Below are positions 19,984 to 28,854 of a DNA stretch of 64,000 nt, in pieces. Source of the DNA: an uncultured Flavobacteriales bacterium (lineage in GTDB: Bacteria; Bacteroidota; Bacteroidia; CAIKAF01); assembly GCA_903825395.1 (NCBI GenBank), contig CAIKAF010000007.1:24987-88986 (forward strand). The letters run 5' to 3'. A program made the position numbers and the translations under genes. A model generated the notes under the pieces. It was given only the letters and a program-made list of their open reading frames with translations, ran no database searches and was not told where the DNA came from. The stretch's first letter is position 1. Every line of letters starts with the position of its first letter.

Positions 19984-21888
19984 ATGAAAATTGAACCTCG
20001 TTTATTGCGGCACATCGGATGGTTTACCTCCATTGGTTTTCAGTCGGCTCATAAAGCCGGAATTGTATTTTCCCTTGGATTAACCTTATTCGTTTTAACA
20101 GCATCGCCCCTTGCAGCCCAAACCGATCAAGAGGTCCAAGTGGCTCAGGTTTATTTAGAGCAGGGAGAATTGGAAAAGGCCCAAACCTTTTTTGAACGGT
20201 TTTACCAACAAAGACCCGACAGGCATTCGTATTTCACAATCTTGGTTCAAATATATATCGCATTAGAAAAGATTAAAGAGGCAGAGGCGCTATTGGAAAA
20301 GCACCATAAGAAGTATCCTGAAATTCCTGAGGTATTGAGTGCATACATAGACTTCCATTTGAGGTTTGGACAGCCCAAACTGGGGGAAAAGGCCATGAAA
20401 CAGTGGAATCGAAACATGCCTAGCGATTTTCGGTTGGTAGAGGAACTCGCCAACCTTCTATCCCTTAAAGCCCATGGAACATTGGCCATTCAAGTGGTTG
20501 AAGATTGGCAAAAGCGGAATGGGATCAACCCACTGGCTCTGTACAAGTTGGTTGATTTTTATGTTTCTGATAATCAGCCGGAAAAGGCGGCAAATCAACT
20601 TATTCAACTTCTTAAGGTCTCTGTTTCTTATTATGAGGGGGTTAAGACCCGTTTGGTTAATTTACTGTCAGAAGAGGCGGATGCTCCTGTCAATATGGCA
20701 ATTAAACAGGCTTTTGTTGCTGAATTGCAAAAGAATCCGGATGAAATGGAGTTGGCTTCTCTCCTGATGTGGGTATTTATTCATGAAACTAATTTTTCTC
20801 AGGCCCTCATTCATGCCAAGGCCATAGACCAACGCAGCGGCTCAGAGGGCCGTGTTGTACTTGATCTTGGAATGATATGCCAAGAGCAACAGGCATATCA
20901 GGCGGCCAATTCATGCTTTTCATTCGTGGCGAGTCTAGGTGAACAAAGTCCTTACTATATTGAAGCCCGAACAGCAGAAGTTCAAAACATGGAAGATTGG
21001 CTGCGCTGGGACGGCCGATTAAGTGGGGAACAATTGCTTCAACTGAGTCAGGCATATCAAGCCACCTTAAGGGTGTTGCCTTCCGGTCCCAATTCGGCAC
21101 AACTCAAGGTCCGTTACGCCAGGCTGTTGGCGTTTGACTTAAATAAGCAGGAAGAAGCTATAGCTCTCCTTAATACAGCAATGAATGAATTTAGGGCGGG
21201 AAGTATTGAGGAGGCACGAGCCAAAATCGCATTGGCCGATATCCTTATTGCAACAGGTGATTTGTGGGAACCAAGTCTTTTGTATGGTCAGGTGGAAAAG
21301 GCCTTACCAAATACACCGGAAGGACACGAAGCCAAATGGGGCAATACGCGGCTGTCTTTTTTTAGAGCTGAATTCCCATGGGCTCAAACTCAGGCTAAGG
21401 TTTTAAAAGCCAGTACAACCAAGCACATTGCCAATGATGCTTTGGGCTTGTCTTTGCTCATGAATGATTTATTGGCAGAAGATTCAAATGTGGCGGCATT
21501 GGCGACGTATGCCAGAGCCGATTGTGCTTTTTATTCGCGAAATATGGATCGAGCGGTATCCATCTTGGATTCTTTGGAAACCACGCTGAAATTTGGCCCT
21601 ATTCTAACTGCATCTAGATGGATTAGGTATCAAATTTTAGAACGGCAAGGTCAGATTGAGGGGGCAATAGAAGTACTTAAGATTTTAATAAAAAATGATC
21701 CTGAAAGCCTTTTGGTGGATGACGCATTGTTGGCAATGGCACGCATGTATGAAAACCAACTGAAGCAAGTGGACAAGGCAATGGAGGCGTACCGAACTTT
21801 GCTCTTGGAGCATTCGGGAAGTTTACACAACCAAACGGCTAGAATTCGGTATCGGGTTTTGAAAAGTCAAGGTTCAGTTGCGCCCTAA
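19984..21888 (+). CDS. Tetratricopeptide repeat protein
   Basis: Repeated TPR-like helices; N-terminal hydrophobic segment. Confidence 0.75.
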   Translation: MKIEPRLLRHIGWFTSIGFQSAHKAGIVFSLGLTLFVLTASPLAAQTDQEVQVAQVYLEQGELEKAQTFFERFYQQRPDRHSYFTILVQIYIALEKIKEAEALLEKHHKKYPEIPEVLSAYIDFHLRFGQPKLGEKAMKQWNRNMPSDFRLVEELANLLSLKAHGTLAIQVVEDWQKRNGINPLALYKLVDFYVSDNQPEKAANQLIQLLKVSVSYYEGVKTRLVNLLSEEADAPVNMAIKQAFVAELQKNPDEMELASLLMWVFIHETNFSQALIHAKAIDQRSGSEGRVVLDLGMICQEQQAYQAANSCFSFVASLGEQSPYYIEARTAEVQNMEDWLRWDGRLSGEQLLQLSQAYQATLRVLPSGPNSAQLKVRYARLLAFDLNKQEEAIALLNTAMNEFRAGSIEEARAKIALADILIATGDLWEPSLLYGQVEKALPNTPEGHEAKWGNTRLSFFRAEFPWAQTQAKVLKASTTKHIANDALGLSLLMNDLLAEDSNVAALATYARADCAFYSRNMDRAVSILDSLETTLKFGPILTASRWIRYQILERQGQIEGAIEVLKILIKNDPESLLVDDALLAMARMYENQLKQVDKAMEAYRTLLLEHSGSLHNQTARIRYRVLKSQGSVAP

Positions 21889-22915
21889 ACGCCTCTTCGT
21901 TTTGTTCAAAGAAACGCGTCAGAATCCGAGGGAAACCATAGGAATCTCTCATTTCAGGTGAAATCCATTCCACTTGGTGTAGAGCATCGGATTCAGTTTT
22001 AAACAGGAATACCCTTGCCCGAATTTCCCGGTGGGATAGCAGGTGCACAGGAAGTTCAAAGGTCCGGTAAGCGCTTAAGCTTAATCCAGGAAAAATGGGT
22101 TCAAATATTTGTATATCAGATGGTTCGGGAGTTTCGATGGATGGGAGTTCCCATAAATTCGCCCAGATTCCTTCATTGCCTCTTTTTTGGATGGCAAACT
22201 TGCCATTTTTCCAAGCCCATGCGAATGAGAGATGTAGAATGCGTTTTGCCGGTTTACTTTTTTTAATTGGAAAATCGGTGGGTCGTCCGGATTGAGTAGC
22301 TAAACAATGGGCTTGTATGGGGCAAACAGAGCATGAAGGAGATTTTGGCAAACAAATTAGGGCACCTAACTCCATAATCGCCTGGTTAAAAATTGCCGGC
22401 TCAGAAGGTTGCATGCAGGCATCTAACCAAATTTGAATTTCATTTAGAGCAACTTTTGATTCAATTGGCTCTTGAATTTGGAGGCAGCGGGAAACGACTC
22501 GTTTAACATTTCCGTCCACAACCGGATGGGGTAGGTTAAAGGCAAACGATGCAATGGCGGCTGCGGTATATGGGCCGATTCCCGGCAAGGCCAACAATTC
22601 TTGGTATGAGGCAGGGAAGTTCCCATTGTAGCGGTGCTGCACTTCTTTCGCTGTTTTGAGTAGAGATTTTGCTCGAGAGTAATATCCAAGGCCTTGCCAC
22701 AGGCGAAAAACCTCATCCTCATGGGCATTTGCTAAGTCATGGACGGTTGGATATTGCTGAGTAAAGGCGTAATAATAGGGTAGGCCTTGATCGACTCTGG
22801 TTTGCTGAAGAATCACCTCTGACAGCCAAATAAAATAGGGGTCGGAGGTATGCCTCCAGGGTAAATCTCGGCCTGCAGATTGATACCAGAACTTTAATTT
22901 CTGATGAATTTCCAT
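21839..22915 (-). CDS. mutY: A/G-specific adenine glycosylase
   Basis: DLPWRHTSDPYFIWLSEVILQQTRV, LPGIGPYTAAAI, C-terminal FeS Cys pattern; start moved to MEIHQKLKF. Confidence 0.95.
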   Translation of the reverse strand: MEIHQKLKFWYQSAGRDLPWRHTSDPYFIWLSEVILQQTRVDQGLPYYYAFTQQYPTVHDLANAHEDEVFRLWQGLGYYSRAKSLLKTAKEVQHRYNGNFPASYQELLALPGIGPYTAAAIASFAFNLPHPVVDGNVKRVVSRCLQIQEPIESKVALNEIQIWLDACMQPSEPAIFNQAIMELGALICLPKSPSCSVCPIQAHCLATQSGRPTDFPIKKSKPAKRILHLSFAWAWKNGKFAIQKRGNEGIWANLWELPSIETPEPSDIQIFEPIFPGLSLSAYRTFELPVHLLSHREIRARVFLFKTESDALHQVEWISPEMRDSYGFPRILTRFFEQNEEAFRAQLNLDFSKPDTEF

Positions 22916-22987
22916 TTTTTTAAGAACTTTTATGCAGAAACAACCGCGATTTAGTGCATCTAAAACTTTGAAGGATAGAAATCTGAT

Positions 22988-23004
22988 TAACTTTGTCAAA
23001 GTTA
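22988..23004. promoter_or_regulatory. Palindrome TAACTTTG-T-CAAAGTTA forming overlapping divergent -7 elements for mutY and hup
   Basis: Perfect 8-nt inverted repeat; each arm matches TAnnTTTG; TTTG at 22967 upstream for the + direction. Confidence 0.6.
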
Positions 23005-23029
23005 TTATCTCTAACCAATACATAACAAC

Positions 23030-23314
23030 ATGACCAAAGCTGAAATTGTGAATCAGATCTCAGAGAGTACCGGTGTAGAAAAAGCGGCCGTTCAAGTAAC
23101 GGTGGAGGCCTTTATGAAATCGGTTAAGGATTCTTTGATAGCAGGCGACCCTGTTTATTTGCGTGGATTTGGCAGCTTCATTATTAAGAAGCGTGCTGAG
23201 AAGAAGGGCCGCAACATTTCTAAAAATGCGACCATCGTTATTCCAGCACATAATATTCCCGCCTTTAAACCCGCCAAATCGTTTCAAGGACAGGTGAAAA
23301 AGAGTTTGAAATAA
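23030..23314 (+). CDS. hup: HU family DNA-binding protein
   Basis: MTKAEIVNQISESTGVEKAAVQVTVEAFM...RGFGSFIIKKRAEKKGRN. Confidence 0.94.
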   Translation: MTKAEIVNQISESTGVEKAAVQVTVEAFMKSVKDSLIAGDPVYLRGFGSFIIKKRAEKKGRNISKNATIVIPAHNIPAFKPAKSFQGQVKKSLK

Positions 23315-23319
23315 GTTTC

Positions 23320-24162
23320 ATGATTTCGAGACTTCCTGAACGACAGAAAGCAGTGCTTATTGCACTGCTTTTCTTATTCATAGGCCTTGGTATTTGGTTC
23401 TTGCCTTCCAAGCACCCCGAAGGGTATTTGCAGGCAGTTCAGACAGAAGAAATTGCTAAGGATTTGGAAGCTCAAATTGAAGAAGTGAAGTCGGGATTAA
23501 ATCCGGAGCAGCAAGTTGAAGCTCAGCGGCTGGAACTGCAGTGGCGTCAATCTAAAGGTCAAGATCGTTCTCTGTTTAGCGATACCTTGATTCGATTTTG
23601 GGGGCAAATAAATCCTGCAGTGGCTGCCATTTTTGCTAAAAAAAAGGCGGAGGAATCGGGTGAAGAAGCGGATCTTTTGGATGCAGCTCAGCGGTTTTTA
23701 ACCGTGGTGTCGGTGATGACTGAAGAGGATAAAAGTTGGGCTGCAGTTGAGGCTGCAGGACTTTTCCGAGAGGTGCTGAGCCGTTCGCCTAAGTTGTTGG
23801 AGGCTCGGAGAGGCCTTGGTACGGCTATCGTTGAAGGGGCCGGAGCTCCTATGGAAGGCATAGGAATGCTGACAGAAATTTTGGAAGAATACCCAAACGA
23901 TGTTGAAACCATTTTACGTTTAGGGCAATTTTCCGTACTTTCGTCCCAGTTTCCAAAAGCTATTGAACGGTTTAAAACAGTTTTAACCATCGATAGTGGT
24001 CGAACGGAAGTGTATTTTCTATTGGGAGATGCATTTTTAAAGGCTGGAAATCAAGACAGTGCCAAACTTTATTTTGGCCGTTATCGGGAGCGTTTGCCTT
24101 CCGGAATGGCGAAAAGCAGTTTTGATGCCTGGCTTACAGAAACATTAACTACTAACAAATAA
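23320..24162 (+). CDS. Membrane-anchored tetratricopeptide repeat protein
   Basis: N-terminal TM; TPR repeats in the C-terminal half. Confidence 0.75.
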   Translation: MISRLPERQKAVLIALLFLFIGLGIWFLPSKHPEGYLQAVQTEEIAKDLEAQIEEVKSGLNPEQQVEAQRLELQWRQSKGQDRSLFSDTLIRFWGQINPAVAAIFAKKKAEESGEEADLLDAAQRFLTVVSVMTEEDKSWAAVEAAGLFREVLSRSPKLLEARRGLGTAIVEGAGAPMEGIGMLTEILEEYPNDVETILRLGQFSVLSSQFPKAIERFKTVLTIDSGRTEVYFLLGDAFLKAGNQDSAKLYFGRYRERLPSGMAKSSFDAWLTETLTTNK

Positions 24163-24173
24163 ACATAGGAATC

Positions 24174-24266
24174 ATGCCTAGTGGAAAAAAACGCAAAAGA
24201 CATAAGATGAATACGCACAAGCGTAAAAAACGTCTTAGAAAGAACCGACACAAGAAGAAAAAATAA
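24174..24266 (+). CDS. 30-aa Lys/Arg-rich AURKAIP1/COX24-domain-like peptide (putative small ribosomal protein)
   Basis: MPSGKKRKRHKMNTHKRKKRLRKNRHKKKK, between the TPR gene and rng; below the ORF-track length cutoff. Confidence 0.8.
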   Translation: MPSGKKRKRHKMNTHKRKKRLRKNRHKKKK

Positions 24267-24315
24267 TTCGGGTTGCGCCGAATTTGTATGAATTCGGCAT
24301 ACTAAATATAATGTC

Positions 24316-25878
24316 ATGAGCAACGATTTAATTATAAACGTTGCGCCCGAAGAAGTTTCAATTGCTCTGCTTAGAAGTCGTGAGTTAACCGAACTTACGA
24401 AAGAAAAGAGCGACTATGCATTTAATGTTGGAGACTATTATTTGGCTCGGGTGAGCCGAATTCAGCCCAATTTAAATGCTGCATTTGTCGATTTAGGTTA
24501 CGAGAAAGATGCCTTTCTTCATTATCTGGATTTAGGCCCTGAAATACAGTCGCTGAATAAGTTTGTAAAAGAAACCGTGAGCGGGCGCTTAAAAACCGCA
24601 AGTTTAAGGTACTTTAAGTTTGTACCTCCTATACGGAAAGAGGGGAAAATTGGAGATGTCCTAAAAGCCGGACAAACCATTCTTGTAAAGGTCATCAAAG
24701 AACCAATTTCGCAAAAAGGCCCTCGCCTTAGCTGTGAATTGTCCCTGCCCGGCCGGTACATGGTGTTGGTCCCCTTTGCCGATAAAATTTCAATTTCCAG
24801 CAAAATTCGAGAAGCCACCGAGCGCGATCGGCTGAAAAATCTGATGCAGGCTCTACAGCCCGCTAACTTTGGACTTATTATTCGAACTGCTGCTGAAAAT
24901 CAATCGGCAGAAGATTTGGAAAAAGATTTGAAGGATTTGATGGCCCGCTGGGATGCCGCATTTGAAAAAATTAAAAGCGGTAAAACCCCGGAAAAAGTCT
25001 TGGGAGAATTAAGTAGAGCCACCACTTTACTCCGGGATCTGGAGAACAAGAACTTTACGTTCGATTCAATCGTGGTGAACGATGAATCGTATGTAAACCA
25101 AATTAGGGACTACATGCGGACCAATTTCCCAGATCGGGAGAAAACCGTACGCTTTTTCAAAGGTAGATTGCCCATTTTTGAGCATTACGGCATCAACCGA
25201 CAGATTCGCACCTTATTTGGACGTAACGTTCCAATGAAATCTGGAGCCTACCTAATCATTGAGCATACAGAGGCCTTGCATGTTATCGATGTGAACTCTG
25301 GTAACTCTGTGCGGTCTGGAAGTTCTCAGGAAGAAACAGCGTTGGCGGTAAATTTAGAGGCCGCCGACGAAATTGCCCGTCAACTCAGATTGAGGGATAT
25401 GGGGGGCATAATTGTGGTTGACTTTATTGATTTGTACAAGGCAGAAAACAGAAAATTGCTGTTTCAACGCATGCGTGATGCCATGAAAGACGATAAGGCC
25501 AAACACAATATATTGCCTCCGTCCAAAATTGGATTGATTCAAATTACGCGTGAGCGTGTACGGCCTCAGATCAACATTGAAACTGCCGAGGCTTGTCCTT
25601 CCTGTCAAGGGACAGGAAAAGTGACAGCCAGTGTGAATTTGACCGATGAGATTTCGACTGCGTTTGCTCGAAAAGTTGAAACCAACTCAACCCAGGCATA
25701 TACCCTTTTGGTGCACCCCTATGTTGAAGCCTATTTGAAAAAAGGCTTATTTACTTCCATCTGGAAAACCTGGAAAAGCAAGTATGGACGTCGGCATCGG
25801 TTAGAAGCTAGAACTACATTAGGTATGTTGGAATACCGAATCCTTGATTCTCAAGGCAAAACATTGGAAGATGTATAG
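24316..25878 (+). CDS. rng: Ribonuclease E/G family
   Basis: S1 region YLARVSRIQPNLNAAFVDLGYEKDAFLH; GGIIVVDFIDL; CPSCQGTGKV zinc link. Confidence 0.96.
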   Translation: MSNDLIINVAPEEVSIALLRSRELTELTKEKSDYAFNVGDYYLARVSRIQPNLNAAFVDLGYEKDAFLHYLDLGPEIQSLNKFVKETVSGRLKTASLRYFKFVPPIRKEGKIGDVLKAGQTILVKVIKEPISQKGPRLSCELSLPGRYMVLVPFADKISISSKIREATERDRLKNLMQALQPANFGLIIRTAAENQSAEDLEKDLKDLMARWDAAFEKIKSGKTPEKVLGELSRATTLLRDLENKNFTFDSIVVNDESYVNQIRDYMRTNFPDREKTVRFFKGRLPIFEHYGINRQIRTLFGRNVPMKSGAYLIIEHTEALHVIDVNSGNSVRSGSSQEETALAVNLEAADEIARQLRLRDMGGIIVVDFIDLYKAENRKLLFQRMRDAMKDDKAKHNILPPSKIGLIQITRERVRPQINIETAEACPSCQGTGKVTASVNLTDEISTAFARKVETNSTQAYTLLVHPYVEAYLKKGLFTSIWKTWKSKYGRRHRLEARTTLGMLEYRILDSQGKTLEDV

Positions 25879-25883
25879 GCATT

Positions 25884-26026
25884 GCGCCCGGGGCTGAACC
25901 GGCACCGAAGGCAGTAGCGCTTTAGACCGGTACCGGGCGGAGGCGACCGGAGGAAGCCCCACGCACCGGTTTACCGGGCTTAAGCGCTACAACTGAGGTA
26001 CAGGTGAAGACCCGTAAAGGCGCCCC
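25884..26026 (-). repeat. Structured intergenic repeat family A, copy 2 (minus orientation)
   Basis: Minus strand GGGGCGCC...CTCCGGTCGCCTCCG...; arms GTAGCGCTTAAGCCCGGTA / TACCGGTCTAAAGCGCTAC complementary. Confidence 0.75.
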
Positions 26027-26056
26027 AAACATTCCCCGAATCCCTTACCTTTGTGC

Positions 26057-27181
26057 ATGCAATTTTCGGATGTAGCAGGTCAGTCTCACATTAAGCAGCT
26101 CTTGATTCGTTCTGCAAAACAAGGGCGAATTCCCCATGCCCAGCTGTTTTCAGGTAAGCATGGGCATGGCACGTTGCCAATGGCCTTGGCCTACATTCAA
26201 TATTTGTTGTGCGAAGAACCCTCAGAACTCGATTCCTGTGGGCATTGTGCTGCTTGCCGAAAAGTGGCAAAATTGAGTCATCCTGACCTTCATTTTGCTT
26301 TTCCATTTGCGGCAAAAGACGACAAGGATATTGCGAAAAATTACTTGGAAGACTTTCGTGAATTTGTTTTGAAATCGCCCTACAGTTCGGTAGGGGGTTG
26401 GCAGGAATTTAGTTCCGCCGATACCAAACGACCCACCATTAATTCCGCTACAACCAAGGCCATTTTAACAGAAATGAGTCAAAAACCCTATGAAGGGAAA
26501 TTGCAGTTTATGCTGCTTTGGTATCCGGAAATGATTACCCATGGAATGGCCAATCGCCTGTTGAAATCGATTGAAGAGCCCCCGCCGAATACGGTATTTT
26601 TATTGGTCAGCGAGGAAGAGGGGAAATTGATGCCCACCTTGTTGTCAAGGCTTCAAACCATTGCCTTCCCTAAAGTCAAGGATTTTGATTTGGCCGATTA
26701 TTTGGGGAATAAAGCCGGACTGGAGTTGGAACAGGTTCGGGAGTTGGTGAATATGGCAGATGGAGATGTAGATCAAGCCCTAAGTTTGGGGAATGCCCAA
26801 GAGCAATTGGCGGTATTTTTCCCTTTTTTCAGGGACTGGATGCGTGGGGCCTACATGGCGGCCTTTCATGAATCTGTAGAATTGGCCGAGACCTTTCAAA
26901 AATGGGGAAGGACTCAGCAAATGGGATTTTTCCAATATGGTTTATACCTAATTCGAGAGGCCTTGGTGTTTCGCAGTTCCAACAGTTTATCGCGGATTAC
27001 CGAAATGGAGCGCAGTTGGTTGGAGAAATTTTCAGGCAGCGTAAACCCGGCAGTGGCTGAATCTATAATGGAAGCCTTGGAAAATGGATTGAAGGGCATT
27101 TCTGGTAATGCACATCAAAAAACAGAATTTATGGGGGTCACCATTGATATTTATCGTTCCTTTAAGCTTGGAAAACACTAA
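26057..27181 (+). CDS. holB: DNA polymerase III delta prime subunit-like protein
   Basis: HAQLFSGKHGHGTLPMALAY, CGHCAACRK zinc motif, LLKSIEEPPPNTVFLLVSE; ATG at 26057 preferred over track TTG at 26051. Confidence 0.9.
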   Translation: MQFSDVAGQSHIKQLLIRSAKQGRIPHAQLFSGKHGHGTLPMALAYIQYLLCEEPSELDSCGHCAACRKVAKLSHPDLHFAFPFAAKDDKDIAKNYLEDFREFVLKSPYSSVGGWQEFSSADTKRPTINSATTKAILTEMSQKPYEGKLQFMLLWYPEMITHGMANRLLKSIEEPPPNTVFLLVSEEEGKLMPTLLSRLQTIAFPKVKDFDLADYLGNKAGLELEQVRELVNMADGDVDQALSLGNAQEQLAVFFPFFRDWMRGAYMAAFHESVELAETFQKWGRTQQMGFFQYGLYLIREALVFRSSNSLSRITEMERSWLEKFSGSVNPAVAESIMEALENGLKGISGNAHQKTEFMGVTIDIYRSFKLGKH

Positions 27182-27203
27182 ATTTGAATTTGAATTAAAA
27201 ACC

Positions 27204-28382
27204 ATGGGATGTTCGAGTTGTGGTACGCAGGAAAAAGGGCAATTGCCCAAGGGGTGCAGGAACAATGGAGCCTGCAGCACAGGTGGTTGTCATAAGCTTA
27301 ATGTTTTTGATTGGTTGTCGAACATGGAACACCTGGCGGGTGATTCTACGGCTGTTGTAGAGGTTCGTTTTAAGCATACCCGAAAGGAATTTTACTTGAA
27401 TTCAGATGGGCTTCAATTGGTGCAGGGAGATGCCGTGGCTGTTGAAGCATCACCAGGTCACGATATTGGGGTTGTGTCATTGAGCGGCCCATTGGTCAAA
27501 ATGCAATTGCAGCGCCTAAAGCAATCAGAGGATGGCCTTAAAAAGGTATTTAGGAAAGCCAGTCCGGCCGATGTAGATCGCTGGAAAGAAGCCATGGATA
27601 AAGAGGATCAGTATCGGCTTCAGGCCAGAGAAGTGGCAGCAGGATTGAAGTTGAAAATGAAAATTTCAGATGTGGAATGCCAAGGAGATGGAAGTAAAGC
27701 CACCTTTTATTATACCGCTGATGACCGCATTGATTTTCGGGAACTGATTAAAATTTTGGCCCGAGATTTACGGGTGAAAATAGAAATGCGTCAAATAGGT
27801 TTGCGGCAAGAGGCCGCCAGGTTGGGTGGCTTAGGTGTGTGTGGACGTGAGTTGTGCTGTTCCTCCTGGCTTCGCGATTTCAGGACGGTAAGCACTGCCG
27901 CCGCTCGGTACCAGCAGCTGTCTATAAACCCCCAAAAGTTGGCTGGGCAGTGTGGAAAATTAAAGTGCTGCTTGAATTACGAGTTGGATAGTTATATGGA
28001 TGCGTTGAAGGGATTTCCCTCCAACAGCATCAAACTGAAAACCAAACAAGGAAATGCGTTTCACCAGAAAACAGATATCTTCAGGAAGGTGATTTATTAT
28101 TCCTATTCAGAACGTCCGGATGTGTTTTTGCCTTTGCCGCTTTCCAGGGTCATTGAAATAATTGAAATGAATAAGAAGGGCGAAATGCCTGAGAATTTGG
28201 AAGACCTGGTTCTGGTTCAGGTCAAAGACGATGCAGCCTTGCCAACCTTCTCGAATGTAATTGAGCAGGATGCCCTGGACCGATTTGATTCCAAAAAGAA
28301 CAAGCGCAAACCAGGTAGAAAATCGGGCCGCCGCCGACCTCAACGTCCTCAAAAATCTGCTCAAAATGGAATGGAAAATTAG
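27204..28382 (+). CDS. ricT: PSP1 domain/RicT (YaaT) family protein
   Basis: RIDFRELIKILARDLRVKIEMRQIGLRQEAARLGGLGVCGRELCC...QCGKLKCCLNYE; start corrected. Confidence 0.92.
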   Translation: MGCSSCGTQEKGQLPKGCRNNGACSTGGCHKLNVFDWLSNMEHLAGDSTAVVEVRFKHTRKEFYLNSDGLQLVQGDAVAVEASPGHDIGVVSLSGPLVKMQLQRLKQSEDGLKKVFRKASPADVDRWKEAMDKEDQYRLQAREVAAGLKLKMKISDVECQGDGSKATFYYTADDRIDFRELIKILARDLRVKIEMRQIGLRQEAARLGGLGVCGRELCCSSWLRDFRTVSTAAARYQQLSINPQKLAGQCGKLKCCLNYELDSYMDALKGFPSNSIKLKTKQGNAFHQKTDIFRKVIYYSYSERPDVFLPLPLSRVIEIIEMNKKGEMPENLEDLVLVQVKDDAALPTFSNVIEQDALDRFDSKKNKRKPGRKSGRRRPQRPQKSAQNGMEN

Positions 28383-28854
28383 GTCTTTCATCGGGCTTAT
28401 TCTGCTTTTTTTATTGTGTTCCTGCGATTCGGGAACCTATTTTTCGGAGTTCAGTAAATTGCCTGAATCGGGCTGGCCTCAAAGCAATCAGCCTGAGTTT
28501 TTGGTGAACATTGACGATACCAGTCAGGTATTTGATGTTCAGGTGATGTTTCGGCATGCGCCGCAATATCCTTTCCAAAATTTATATCTTTTCATGCACA
28601 CCACCTTTCCAAGTAATAAGCAAATTACAGATACGCTAACCCTGTTCTTATTTGACGCCGGGGGAAAGCCCCTAGGTTCATGCATGGGTGATTTATGCGA
28701 TGTTGAATTCAAATATAGAAGCCAGGTTAAATTCCCTGAAAAGGGTGAGTATCGATTCCGGCTAGAACACCGAATGCGAACACCCGATGGAATTCTTCCG
28801 CTGGTGATGGATGCCGGATTGCGTCTTCAAAACTCTGTACGGAATGAAAAGTAA
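28366..28854 (+). CDS. gldH: Gliding motility lipoprotein
   Basis: Lipobox LLCSC; GldH-like sequence; overlaps the ricT end and the PBP start. Confidence 0.85.
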   Translation: MEWKIRSFIGLILLFLLCSCDSGTYFSEFSKLPESGWPQSNQPEFLVNIDDTSQVFDVQVMFRHAPQYPFQNLYLFMHTTFPSNKQITDTLTLFLFDAGGKPLGSCMGDLCDVEFKYRSQVKFPEKGEYRFRLEHRMRTPDGILPLVMDAGLRLQNSVRNEK

